Positions 46,201 through 54,974 of a stretch of 64,000 nucleotides of DNA are shown here, piece by piece. Below the pieces are notes generated by a model, which searched no databases, was not told where the DNA came from, and worked only from the letters and a program-made list of their open reading frames with translations. Origin of the DNA: Zeugodacus cucurbitae (lineage: Eukaryota > Arthropoda > Insecta > Diptera > Tephritidae); contig NC_071669.1 of assembly GCF_028554725.1 (NCBI RefSeq), forward strand, positions 33,346,001 through 33,410,000. Reading direction: 5' to 3'. Made by a program: the position numbers and the translations under genes. Numbering within the stretch: position 1 is the first letter of the stretch; each line of letters starts with the position of its first letter.

Positions 46201-49200
46201 TCATATCTATATATGACGATTTTCGCTATTCTATTAAACTTTGTGCCGAATTTATGGGTAAATTTGTGCGTTATCTTAATAAAATTTCTTCAATAAATTG
46301 CGAGAGTATAAAATGTTCGGTTACACCCGAACTTAGCCTTTCCTTACTTGTTTTAAATGAATTCCAAGTGCAAATATTTGTCTTGAACAACGAATTTGGT
46401 CAAATCAGGAAATAATTCACTTTCAATCAAATGTGTGAATATGTTGCACACATGCATGTAAGCAAATAGAAGCATTTAAATTATGCACAAAAAAATTTTA
46501 ATATTAACATATTATTTAAAATATTAGATGTAATAATAATTATTAGTAGAATTTTGTTATTTTTAAAGAGGGAAAGATAATAATGCAGATACATATGTAT
46601 GTATATCTGATTCATGTAAGCTCAGGGAGACATTGCTCGAGGCTTTAATAAAGACACACTGACCACTACGAAAGATACGATTATTCAATCGGGCTTCGGG
46701 CTAACTTACGATTTCGGTACGAGATGGCAGACAATGCCAACGAAGACATGCTATACACAGTAACCATGATAATTAGAAGTTAGTGTGGTGCTTTCCTGTA
46801 CCCTCTTCATTATAAAATTTTATGCTTTTGGCATTTTTATACTCTCGCAACCTGTTGCACAGAGTATCATAGTTTTGTTCACATAACGATTGTTTGTGTC
46901 ACCAAGAAATAAAAGAGTTATATATGGGGCTATATATATATAAATGATCAGGATGACGAGTGGAGTTGAAATCCGGATGTCTGTCTGTCCGTCTGTCCGT
47001 CCGTCCGTCCGTGCAAGCTGTAACTTGAGTAAAAATTTAGATATCTTAATGAAACTTGGAACACATGTTCCTTGGGACCGTGAGAGGGTTGCTTTCGAAA
47101 ATGGGCAAAATCGGTCCACTGCCACGCCCACAAAATGGCGAAAACCAAAAACACATAAAGTGTCATAACTAAGCCATAAATAAAGTTATAATAGTAAAAT
47201 TTGGAATAAAGGATCGCACCAGGAAGGGGCATATTTGGATGTAATTTTTTTGGGGAAGAGGGCGTGGTCCCGCCCCCAAATCGGTTATTTATATATATCT
47301 CGCAAACTAATGAAGCTATATAAACCAAACTTTCTGCAGTCGTTTTTTTTAGCCACTTACAGTCCAAAAATGAAAGAAATCGGATAATAACCACGCCCAC
47401 CTCCCATACAAAGGTTAGGTTGAAAATTACTAAAAGTGGGTTAACTCACTAACGAAAAACGTCAGAAACACTAAATTTCACATAAGAAATGGCAGATAGA
47501 AGCTGCACTCAGATTTTTTTACAAAATGGAAAATGGGCGTGGCGTCGCCCACTTATGGGCCAAAAACCATATCTCAGGAACTACTCAACCGATTTCAATG
47601 AAACTTGGTTTGTAATAGTTTCCTTACCTCCCAATAATATGTTGTGAAATCGCTTAACAACCACGCCTACTTCCTATATACCAGAACTTAGAAGATGATC
47701 TGAATCGTTTACTTTACAATATATAAAGTAAGCACTAGTGAAGATATCGGTGCAAAACTTTGCACAAATACTGTATTTATAGTGTGGCAGTCCATTTCTA
47801 AAAATCGCCGAAATCGGACCATAGGTTTTCAAGGCCCCATATATCGAACATGAGGACCTCGGTGCTTCTAACTTAATATTAGGGTTTCCAACTTTCAATG
47901 GACTTTATACAATATATATGACGAATATGTAGGTCAAATTGTGTATTATATAATATTAAGTTAAATAAATAAATTGCGAGAGTATAAAATGTTCGGTTAC
48001 TCCCTAACTTAGCCCTTCCTTACTTGTTTGTTATGAGTTAACACACTTTGCGGGGGTAGCAATTGACCGATTTTGTCATCTACAATCTCCTGAAGGCGCC
48101 AAGTAATAAGTACACTAAGTTTCTTTAAAATTTCGTAATTTTTATTCCAGTTAACGCTTTCTCGGACAGACACACAACCGGAATTCAACTAGTCTCTACC
48201 TCGTTTAGTTTTAGGTGTTATAAACAATCATTAGGTGGACAAAACTATTATAATTTGTGCAAAATAGTACGAGAGTATAAATCGACGATAATAGACGAGT
48301 TGAAATCAAGATGTCTGTTCTGTTTTGAAATAATTCGACAGTATTTTTGTTATTTCCCCCCGAACTCCTTTTAACTTGACATCTGCTCAGATGTTTTCGA
48401 TTGGATTCTTACTCCATCAGGGTGCTTTGATCGTAATACCACTTTAAAATAGTGCAAATGACTTCATTGTCCAACTCGTGATATTGCCTCTTACGGAAGA
48501 TCGAGGAATCGAGCTGTTTCGACGGGGTGGGACCAAAGAGAGAGTGATGTTTGATGTGTTATGTTACTGGAGACGATGAGGCTTCAATCAAATGACTTAT
48601 GGGAGAGTGGTGCGTTATGCTCCTTTATAAGATACATCCTGTATTTTTCCGTTGGGCGGTGTTCTGGCAAGTTTGAATCTTATTCACCGATTGCCTTGTA
48701 AGTTTACCAGCAACGTATCTTTGGCACGTGGTGCCGTCTAACGACTTGAGGATATTGGACATTTGAACACATGTCACCGATTATATTGCCTGACATCAAT
48801 ATTGTATTTTCATCAGCAATATCCTACTCTCAAGTGATTCTGGGAGTACACAATGGTAAAAGCAGAAAGGACAAATTTTTGCCAAAAAAGCACAAAATAT
48901 ATATATATAGATATGTTTTTTTGCCATGTTTTAATTATATCTCCACCAAAGGAATAGGGCAACAAATACTCTAGAGAACATTTTAGCGCAGTTTTTTCCA
49001 TATTTGCTGCCTGTTTGTTTGAACAAATGACTAATCTGTTCGATTGGCTTCTTCTCTAGGATTAGCTATGTGCAAAGATTTGGCGCACTTTCCTTGATGT
49101 TACTATTAAGATAGCCTAAAAAACCGTTACCATTCCTCTCATATTTATACTCTCGCAACAAAAGTTGCTAAAGAGAGTATTATAGTTTTGTCCACATAAC

Positions 49201-52200
49201 GGTTGTTTGTAAGTCCTAAAACTAAACGAGTTAGATATAGGGTTATATATACCAAAGTGATCAGGGTGACGAGTAAAGTTCAAATCCGGATGTCTGTCTG
49301 TCCGTCCGTCCGCCTGTCCGTCTGTGCAAGCTGTAACTGGAGTAAAAATTGAGATATCTTAATGAAACTTGGAACACGTGTTCTTTGGCACCATAAGAAG
49401 GTTAAATTCGAAGATGGGCGGAATCGGACCACTGCCACGCCCACAAAATGACGATAACCAAAAACACATGAAAAATGAAAGAAATCGGATAATAACCACG
49501 CCCACCTCCCATACAAAGGTTAGGTTGAAAATGACTAAAAGTGCGTTAACTCACTAACGAGGAACGTCAGAAACACAAAATTTCACAGAAATGATAGCAG
49601 AAGGAAGCTGCACTAGGATCTTTTTACAAAATGGAAAATGGGCGTGGCATCGCCCACTTATGGGTCAAAAACAATATCTCAGGGACTACTCGACAGATTT
49701 TAATGAAATTCGGTATATAATATTTTATGGACACCCTGATGACATGTGTGGAAAATGGATGAAATCGGTTCACAACCACGACTACTTTCTTTATAACTCA
49801 ATTTTGAATTCCATCTGAATCCTTCACTTTATAATATATACATTTGGAACCAATGATGATAGCGAAATAAAACTTTACACAAAAACAGTATATGATCTGT
49901 GGCATCACTTGTGAAAAAATTGTCGAAAACGGACTATAACTTTTCAAGGCCCCAGATATCGAACATGTTGAACTCAGCGCCTAAGGTTAAATTTTAACCG
50001 AAAATATGGGTAAATCTCTCAGCTAATTTAATGTAATTCAGAGGAAATTGTTTTCTTCCAATAGTGTGTCTCTGTTCCAAAAATTATTAAAATCGGGCCA
50101 CAACATCTCCTAGCTCCCATATACATAATTATAAGTTTTTCAAAAATTCGTTGGGCTTTATTACGCATATATGTATTGGTTAATATGTGATATATCTTAG
50201 CAAAATTAAGTGAGCGTATAGTATTGGATATAGTGTATCTTGCTGGTGAAATTGAATGAAATCGGTTCAGGAATTACCTCAGCCCTCATATCTATATATG
50301 ACTTTCATTATTCTATTAAACTGTATGCCGAATTTATGGGTAAATTTGTGCGTTATCTTAATAAAATTTCTTCAATAAATTGCGAGAGTATAAAATGTTC
50401 GGTTACACCCGAACTTAGCCTTTCCTTACTTGTTTTAATTTGTTTTGTTAAGTTAGTAATGTAAAGTAATTTGCCGCACTTATAGTTGCACAATTGTGTT
50501 CAGTCTATCAAATAACTACTTTCTATTGGGAACTTGTATTTAATAGTTAATATTATAACAAATATTAATAAAATGGTCTAATTTAAGTAGCAGGAAGATA
50601 CTGTTTTGTTGAAAAAATAACAATTATTTGGGACCTTTTGCACATCGATAGAAACCTTGAGGAATCAATTCAAGATTTTAAAAACACTGTAAATCAAAGT
50701 GACGGAAATTAAAAGTTTAGAGGTCGTTTTCATGAGGTGGGATTGAAGCACTAGTGAAGCTAGAAGGGAATATGATAATTTTTAATTTTTTCGTGCAAAC
50801 GATAAGTTGATTAAATTGAGATATTCATGAGATGAAATTTAGTACACATGTTCCTTGACAGTGTGAGGATGTTGGTGTTAAGAATAAATAAAATACACCC
50901 CGTCTCTAATAGGTTTGTACACTACTTGGACAGTCCATTTACAGGGTGGTTTGTGATTGAAGCCATGAGTCATCTGAAAGTTTATGATTAATTTTACCGT
51001 TTATGTGTATATTTATGGTGTGGTGGCACTGTGCACGTTGCGGAAGCCGTGTTAATGTTCAGTTAGGCTCCTCATATCGGATATATTAAGAGTGCTCAGC
51101 GGCAGACTGAATACCTTGGAGAGAAAAGTTACTCTCTTGAGCTTAAATGTTTTCACATCAAAGTATTCATTACATCTTGGCTAATATATTTGGACAGTAT
51201 AATGTGATAAAAGTAAGTGGCGTTCATTTTTAGGCATTTTGCATAGCCATATATTTAAGCTTGCTTACCAAAAAGTTCAATATAAATTGGTGACTAAAAT
51301 AGTTTGCACACTTCTTTGAGTATGAGGGGACATGACCATCGAATTGAATTTCAACTAAGTTGACATGTTTTTTCGAACTTACAAGAGCGGAGATTTTATA
51401 TGACTTCAAGTTCGTTCAATCATAGTTATCAGTTGTCGAATCTCCGAATTAAAATCCTACATGCTTTCGACCCACTTAACTTTTTTAAAGTTATCTGTTG
51501 TGTGGTTGTGCTCAGAAATATTATCTGATGATTTTTCAATCGAGACAATTTGGATGGGCCGTCAAGTTATGATGATAATATTGGGCGAACTATTACAATT
51601 TTGCTGATATCTCCATTTTCCTACGATCATTTGGTTGGTAAAAATACCATAAGTTGTGGCATTAAAGTCATCTTAGACAGCACGTTGCATGGAGATGTAT
51701 GTTCATACATATTTATTAAATATATATACTGCTGCTAAACCCGCGGTGGAAGTTGTTGCACTGAGGTATTGTTCAGCAACATAATTAAATGTTGTTGCGG
51801 CTTGTATGGAAAACTTCTGCATTTTCCTACATATCTTCACGATATTGGTGTAAGTTATTGTTCATAGAAATAATTTAATCTCCGGAAAAATTGTTCAGAT
51901 CGGTTCACTATAGCATATAGCTGCCATACAAACTGTTGTCAATGGCTTGTATGGAAAACTTCTGCATTTTACTACATATCTTCGCGAAATTTGGTGTGAG
52001 TTATTGTTCATAGAAATAATTTAATCTCCGAAAAAATTGTTCAGATCGGTTCACTATAACATATAGCTGCCATACAAACTGTTGTCAATGGCTTGTATGG
52101 AATATTTTCGCATTTGACGTGGTATCTTCACGAAATTTGACATGGATTACTGCTTAAGGTAATAATATAATCTCCGAAGAAATTGCTCAGATCAGTTAAC

Positions 52201-54259
52201 TATATAACCTTAATGTTTCTAGCAAACAACCCGGCTAAAAAGGATTAGTAAAATGTTTTCTTTTTTTACTTACTTTTTCTTACGTCTTTAGATTTGCTTA
52301 AACACATAGTTACTGAAAGAAAGGGTATATTAGCTTCGGTACAGCCGAAGTTAACGTTTTTCCTTGTTTTTGCTTATGTTTATTTGACATCTCAGCGATA
52401 TACCTTATTTACCGAAGCTTCTCTTGTAAGCGTCGACTGTATGTAACGAATATTTTTTAGCTACATCAATTGAACTGACGCTTTATATAAAATATTAACT
52501 TCAGTCACACTAAAGCTTGTAGAAGCATCAATTACAAATGTAACCAAATGTATAATTATTTTTAATGTGAATTTCTCAAAATCATAATGACCATGTGGTG
52601 GAAATATGATGGTGTGTAACTGCACACATAAGCGCACAGCTCCTTAAAGGCATATGTTTATGGCAGTGAAATAAATTTGGACATAAAATCTAATTTATTT
52701 ATTTTTACAGACATTGGGACGTCAAGATGGCGTAAAACAAGATTGGATTGTTGAAGATACAATTGGAAATTGGTGGCGACCGAATTTTGAACCACCTCAA
52801 TATCCATACATTCCGCCACATATTACTAAACCAAAAGAACACAAACGGTTGTTTTTGGTACAGTTACATGAAAAGGGTGAGTCATAGTTTATGTTATATA
52901 GTAATTTTTTCCTTTTCGGGTTATTTCATGCTAAATATATTTTTCACACTGTTTTTAAAACTCGTCTTTTATACCGTAGGTGACGAGTAGACAATAATAA
53001 TTGTGTACTACAATAATAAATTTTCAATATATCAAAGACTGTTGACTTAATTTTTTTAATATACATATGAATATATTTTGATTCCTTTAAATCACTAAGT
53101 CAGAATGACTATATTTTACCAAACTTAAACGAACGCCTAGTCTTGGATATTATAGTTTGGTGACGAACATATAATATACGTGTATGTATAACATATAATA
53201 TAATGATTTGTTATTCCAATGGACTTTATATTCTCGCAACATGTTGCCCAGATTATAACAGTTAAGTTCAAAAATGGTGCTTCTCGCACCTACATACATA
53301 ATATAATTTCTGTCGACGCAATTTAGAATCTTTTGTAGTTAACGAGCATAGTCCAGTTTTTAAAAAAAGTTTAAAATCACGAGTTTATATATTTTTTAAT
53401 TTATATAACTTTTTTTTGAAAGCCTTGGGCAAAACATTTCCCTTCAACATTTTATTTTATGATGTGAAATTAGATTAAAAATATGAATATATGCACGTCC
53501 ACTGCCCATAAAAAGGTAAAGGTTTAAAACTATTGAAAGTTCGTTAACTCGCTAAGAAATAATTGTTAAAGATGGTAGGGAAGGACTGCATGTGAGTCTT
53601 TATGAAGATGGAAATGGAGCATTGTCAATTTCAATACGATTTAATAAATAAAAGCCTATAGCTAATATTGTTTTCTTTTTTTTGATGAAAACACTAATTT
53701 ATATAATCACTCACAAGTCCATTACAACTACTGAATAAAACCCTTTCGGTATACTGTTGTGAATTCGGGCGACTTTCACGGCACCTTCGCTTAAAGCTTC
53801 TTCACGTGTGCTATTTTTACAGTCTATGTTGTCCATGGCACTAAATCCGTGTGTCGATCAATTACTACTTTACAGAACCTTTAACAATTGAATCATAAAA
53901 TATAAACAGATAAAATATTTTTAGAATTGATTATGTATTATGTATTATGTCAAAGTGCGGCACATATCACTAAAACTCGAAATTATTTTAATATATATAT
54001 TTTCCAAATAAAGGTAGAATATTGTTATTCAATTTCCTTTTTACTATCATCATTTAGCTTTATTTGCTGTTCCCAAAAATTACAAGCTTGTAGCAGCACC
54101 CTTATTTGAACTCTATGACAATTCTCAAGGATATGGTCCAATTATATCATCGCTTCCTCAAGCCTTATGCAGGTATAAATATTGATATTCTATTTGTTAT
54201 AATCTGTTATCTTTATGTAAACATCTCTATATTTCAGGTTCAATTTTATTTATATGTAA
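25087..54259 (+). CDS. Cpsf5: Cleavage factor Im 25-kDa subunit (CPSF5/NUDT21), five coding exons
   Basis: This is the small subunit of cleavage factor Im, which binds UGUA elements upstream of poly(A) sites as a dimer in the nucleus and influences poly(A)-site choice. Exons 25087-25223, 43200-43464, 52711-52876, 54058-54172 and 54238-54259 join in frame to 234 codons (human 227). All junctions are GT/AG and phases match. Motifs: TINLYPLTNYTFGTKEPL, RFQRMREEFD, GMRRSVEGVLLVHEHGLPHV, WWRPNFEPPQYPYIPPHITK and C-terminal RFNFIYM. The Nudix box (from G116) keeps E122 and R130 but has Leu and Thr at the positions of two catalytic Glu, as in the inactive human protein. UGUA-contacting residues of the human protein (E55, R63, F103) correspond to E62, R70 and F110. 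Introns 1 and 2 are 17,976 and 9,246 bases and full of transposons. Confidence 0.97.
25938..26399 (+). repeat. MITE family M1, copy 1 (left end missing)
   Basis: From 'tatgttgcatta' to the right terminus 'gtgacactattcaagtaaatgagcgatat' it aligns with 43850-44256. The right terminus is the inverse of the left terminus of the second copy, which defines terminal inverted repeats of about 35 bases. No coding capacity. Confidence 0.65.
26473..27008 (+). repeat. Interspersed repeat starting ggcagaccgcttcgg
   Basis: Begins with 'ggcagaccgcttcggcttcg' and ends 'tctttataatagtagtatagat'. The start resembles the Helitron-like terminus at 28959 (tagcagacccggcc). The end, with 'gcgcagtagtttttgac', is typical of short insect repeats that I cannot name. 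No ORF. Confidence 0.45.
28040..28558 (-). pseudogene. Jockey-clade RT fragment
   Basis: Minus-strand motifs: KVSEVIMIPKPGKPLHE at about 28395, SYLKDRYFRIKQEDVYSN at about 28290, AGVSKGSVLGPMLYLLFTSD at about 28235 and TATFADDTALLA at about 28160. The segment between the IPKPGKP motif and the SYLKDR motif is shortened and frameshifted, and both ends of the element are missing. A different Jockey lineage from that at 4600-6110. Confidence 0.82.
28562..28958 (+). repeat. DINE-like element, middle part (5' missing)
   Basis: Matches the full copies from the 'aaactttctgcagtcgttt' region through 'gggcgtggcgtcgcccacttatgggtc' to 'tttataatata', where a Helitron relic interrupts it. Its 3' end resumes at 29772. 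Confidence 0.75.
28959..29771 (-). pseudogene. Helitron helicase relic inside the DINE-like element
   Basis: The minus strand shows Pif1-type helicase motifs in broken frames: FGGARILLAGDLRQTLLIIPGS (motif II/III region, about 29500), LIACPKSFNLWRHI (about 29450), ATNQDEVVNHP (about 29150) and VIMLRNINQPR (about 29060). FGGxxLLAGDxRQTLPVIP and LRNINQP are characteristic of Helitron helicases, which drive rolling-circle transposition. On the minus strand the segment ends in gtctgCTAG followed by T, as Helitron 3' ends do, at 28959. No Rep domain is visible. Heavily decayed. Confidence 0.72.
29772..29963 (+). repeat. DINE-like element, 3' end
   Basis: Continues the copy begun at 28562: 'gaattacatcagccctcata', 'ttgcgagaggataaaatg' and the terminal hairpin and 'tttccttatttgtt' end. 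About 400 bases present in full copies are missing at the interruption. Confidence 0.75.
30867..31371 (+). repeat. DINE-like element, 3' half
   Basis: Aligns with 45770-46354 (acaaatactgtatgtgatctgt, gtgtctctgtacc, cagccctcata) and ends with the family terminus 'cttagccttttcttacttgtt'. The 5' half is absent. Confidence 0.8.
32396..33160 (-). pseudogene. pogo/Tigger transposase, C-terminal part
   Basis: Continues the DDE fold: ITLAFLPPNTTSVLQPMDQGII holds the third catalytic Asp (MDQG), about 30 residues after the second, as in Tigger proteins. An acidic C-terminal region (EHEFDEEDDIPL, ESDGEEEVEEEPLPTAEE) and a helical tail follow, ending at a stop at 32396 close to the left inverted repeat. 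Only the frame shift at its start is obviously disabling. Confidence 0.9.
33136..33984 (-). pseudogene. pogo/Tigger transposase, N-terminal and central part
   Basis: From the ATG at 33984 (MSSQRRKAFTIEEKGAII; an in-frame ATG 16 codons earlier is less likely to be used) the protein has a psq/CENP-B-type HTH (EKGAIICRLENGES...STISMIFKNKNRI) and a second CENP-B-type HTH (ALTQWFKNLRNKGIPVSGPML...SASWISRFKVRHN). The DDE domain opens at NADETGIFYKLMPDKT (first Asp) and reaches LLLVDNCPAHPNV (second Asp). A TAA then ends the frame. The expected next residues continue in the overlapping frame starting near 33160, so one small indel at about 33140-33160 has split the gene. This class of transposase cuts and pastes at TA. 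Confidence 0.9.
34330..34995 (-). mobile_element. hAT element relic with C-terminal dimerisation motif
   Basis: Ends resemble each other inverted (tagagctcttgg...attcgagtaatcgaatta at left; tagggctcta...attattagatta read from the right). At 34672-34782 the minus strand encodes ATLSESERTFSVAGNIVTRR, which follows the hAT C-terminal pattern (xSERxFSxAGNIVTxxR). The flanks are full of 'attcgaata' words. I could not fix an 8-bp target duplication. Dead internal-deletion derivative. Confidence 0.65.
36452..37113. mobile_element. hAT-type MITE (662 bp) with 8-bp target duplication
   Basis: Ends CAGAGAACtGCA and, inverted, CAGAGAACgGCA (12 bases, one mismatch), flanked by ttacttac on both sides (36444-36451, 37114-37121). 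A C/TAGAGAAC start and an 8-bp duplication are those of hobo-like hAT elements. No transposase frame; the interior has repeated 'aactcaactcactgaa'-like words. It lies in the 3' tail of the RTE, so it is the youngest layer of the nest. Confidence 0.9.
37146..37418 (-). pseudogene. RTE ORF C-terminal remainder, frameshifted
   Basis: Continues the RTE protein (FDDIDIVQRIKRQRLRWLGHVV to the final stop at 37146) in another frame. A single base is missing near 37423 relative to the plus-strand copy (gagctgtatg against gagcgtatg). Together with the stop at 37586 this makes two lesions in the last 160 codons. Confidence 0.88.
37586..40135 (-). pseudogene. RTE ORF: endonuclease and reverse transcriptase, nonsense-truncated
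   Basis: 849 codons are open. Endonuclease (residues about 30-260): CTRNVRTLNWEG, AIQEMRW, CAHAPTEEKDE, VLGDFNARVS, QIDHVVIDGRH, SDHYLVAAKI. A basic linker at about 340-450 (RELKREARRICRKRKKEEE) follows. RT motifs: HKKGDPTICANYRGISLLN, YQCGFRPGKSTTDQIF, LFVDFKAAFDS, GFRQGDSLSC, and LLAYADDIDII near residue 730. The frame stops at 37586-37588, where the other copy has a Tyr codon (TAC to TAA). Start: the first in-frame ATG after the 5' UTR (MNKKHSPRMRNPP); the inner Met, nine codons on, is an alternative. It shares the RTE-clade layout of endonuclease plus RT with no ORF1. Confidence 0.92.
41925..41970 (+). repeat. DINE-like 3'-end scrap
   Basis: 'acgtataaaatgtgcagttacacccgaacttta' resembles the family's terminal hairpin region; nothing else of the element is left. 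Confidence 0.5.
42008..43153 (+). repeat. Cpsf5: DINE-like element ending beside the exon 2 acceptor
   Basis: Starts 'cgctcgcaacaaagttgctaaagagagtata', contains 'gtccgtctgtccg', 'gggcgtggcgtcgcccactt' and ends with the hairpin 'gttcggttgctcccgaac' and 'tttccttacttgttt'. Its last base is 46 bases before the acceptor AG of Cpsf5 exon 2, so part of the branch-point and pyrimidine region is element-derived or directly adjacent. Confidence 0.88.
43200..43464 (+). CDS. Cpsf5: Cpsf5 coding exon 2 (most of the Nudix fold)
   Basis: Encodes YPLTNYTFGTKEP through GLKRLLTE, including the RNA-contact positions E62, R70, F110 and the first half of the Nudix box. It ends in phase 0 at GAA|gtaagt, so intron 2 cuts the Nudix box after E134. 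The acceptor is preceded by a DINE-like element ending about 47 bases upstream. Confidence 0.97.
43698..44256 (+). repeat. MITE family M1, copy 2
   Basis: Starts with the inverted-repeat word atatcgctcatttacatgaa and ends in a worn 'ttctgacactattcatatc'. The interior matches 25938-26399. It lies 233 bases after exon 2. Confidence 0.65.
44941..46354 (+). repeat. DINE-like element, full length, subfamily a (1,414 bp)
   Basis: Complete ends: tttttatactctcgcaac at 5', hairpin gtt...ccgaac and 'tttccttacttgtttt' at 3'. Core gtctgtctgtccgtccgtcc. From 45480 on it is almost identical to 49560-50436, sharing words such as 'caccctgatga' and 'tcgaacatgttgaactcagc'. Confidence 0.9.
46834..48029 (+). 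repeat. DINE-like element, full length, subfamily b (1,196 bp)
   Basis: Complete ends. The middle matches the copy at 35335 (tttacaatatataaagtaagcactagtgaag) rather than those at 44941 and 49144, so at least two subfamilies have been active. The core is a long run of gtctgtccgtccgtccg units. Confidence 0.9.
48105..48283 (-). repeat. DINE-like 5'-end fragment, inverted
   Basis: The reverse complement begins tttatactctcgta and contains 'ataatagttttgtccac', 'ctaaaactaaacgag' and 'gtctgtcc', as in the 5' end of 49144. It is the only clear antisense copy inside Cpsf5. Confidence 0.65.
49144..50436 (+). repeat. DINE-like element, full length, subfamily a with internal deletion (1,293 bp)
   Basis: Complete ends. 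Compared with 44941-46354, about 220 bases are missing near 49468 (aaaaacacat joined to gaaaaatgaaag). Flanks of the two copies differ, so they are separate insertions of one subfamily. Confidence 0.9.
51740..52370 (+). repeat. Second DINE-type family with 146-bp tandem repeats
   Basis: 'ttgttcagatcggttcactat' recurs with offsets of 146 bases at about 51891, 52037 and (as ttgctcagat) 52183, within units containing 'catatagctgccatacaaac' and 'ggcttgtatggaaaactt'. The element ends in gggtatattagcttcggta, a short hairpin (gcttcgg/ccgaag) and 'tttccttgttttt', the same end layout as the other DINE-like copies. The 5' end was not found. Confidence 0.7.
52711..52876 (+). CDS. Cpsf5: Cpsf5 coding exon 3
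   Basis: Encodes TLGRQDGVKQDWIVEDTIGNWW through FLVQLHEK plus one base (phase 1) before gtgagtc. The acceptor is tttttacag. The order of residues matches the family without gaps. Confidence 0.97.
53222..53640 (+). repeat. Degenerate DINE-like fragment in intron 3
   Basis: 'tatattctcgcaacatgttgcccagattataacagt' and 'gtttaaaactattgaaagttcgttaactcgctaag' follow the family order, heavily decayed. The remainder of intron 3 (52877-54057) shows nothing else recognisable. Confidence 0.5.
54058..54172 (+). CDS. Cpsf5: Cpsf5 coding exon 4
   Basis: Encodes ALFAVPKNYKLVAAPLFEL through SSLPQALC plus two bases. Acceptor catttag, donor ag|gtataa. Confidence 0.96.
54238..54259 (+). CDS. Cpsf5: Cpsf5 coding exon 5 (last seven codons)
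   Basis: After a 65-base intron ending in atttcag, GTTCAATTTTATTTATATGTAA completes RFNFIYM-stop, the conserved C terminus of the family. A very short terminal exon, but the frame and residues leave little doubt. Confidence 0.95.
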
Positions 54260-54302
54260 AGGAACGCTGAGTTTTTCGTGGCATCTTACAATAGTTAAAT
54301 TA

Positions 54303-54308
54303 AATAAA
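54303..54308 (+). terminator. Cpsf5: Candidate poly(A) signal of Cpsf5
   Basis: AATAAA 44 bases after the stop codon, followed by a T/G-rich stretch (ttggtctttt). Further T-rich and AATAAA-like words lie downstream to 54720, so longer 3' UTRs are possible. No UGUA pair was located with confidence. Confidence 0.45.
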
Positions 54309-54309
54309 T

Positions 54310-54974
54310 CAACTTGGTCTTTTAACTTATTCGAATGTCTTTATTTAATATATTTACATTTAGATGGACTTAAACTGCATAGAATACAGACATCATGGTA
54401 CATACCTTAATAACTGGATTAGTTATTTTACATTTATAGACCTCTTCTTTTGACCTGCTATACTACTGGGTTTACTGCCGTATAATTAAAATTAAGAACT
54501 ATAAGCTTACACTAAAAATTATCGTAAAAATATTAAACATATACATTGGGACATCGAAATATGATGATGAAGTTAAATTGGAAACAGTAAAGGGAAAAAA
54601 GTTTTAAACTAATGTTTTAGCATATACATTATTACAAACCTAAAAATAGTTGTATGCTCATCTCAAATTGATCGTTTGTTTTAAATTAAAGAAAAAATAA
54701 TATATTTTATTTATTTATTTTGATATTTTAATATAATTATTTGCATCCGTTGCAAAATTTTCCGCTATAACATGTATTGCTCGTCTGTATTTAACTGCTC
54801 TTAATGCTCCGATGAACATTTTATAAATTTCATTTAACCTCTGCTCACAAATTTTCTATGGGCCTATTATTTCACGATTGTGGTTATATTTTCAGTGTTC
54901 AGTTTTCGTAAACTACATACGCTATTGGCTCGCGGCTACTTGGTACGAGATATTAATTTTTATTGTTTTATAAA
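54310..54974. other. 3' flank of Cpsf5
   Basis: AT-rich DNA that probably contains the rest of the Cpsf5 3' UTR; no gene recognised. Confidence 0.35.

Larger units (their letters stand above)
43465..52710 (+). other. Cpsf5: Cpsf5 intron 2 (9,246 bp)
   Basis: Bounded by gtaagt and ttttacag. It holds one MITE, three long DINE-like copies, one inverted fragment and a second DINE-type family with a tandem array. Stretches with nothing recognised: 44260-44940, 46360-46830, 48290-49140 and 50440-51739 (50750-50910 faintly resembles the DINE-like family). Confidence 0.93.

Noticed and set aside
46900..47050. gtctgtccgtccg runs as a CRISPR-like or satellite array
   Set aside because: They are a short microsatellite core present in each DINE-like copy, without spacers.
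44941..50436. Segmental duplication linking the near-identical elements at 44941 and 49144
   Set aside because: Similarity stops exactly at the element ends and the flanks differ; two insertions of one subfamily are enough.
52748..52990. Plus-strand frame overlapping Cpsf5 exon 3
   Set aside because: It is in the wrong frame relative to the exon and runs across the donor site.
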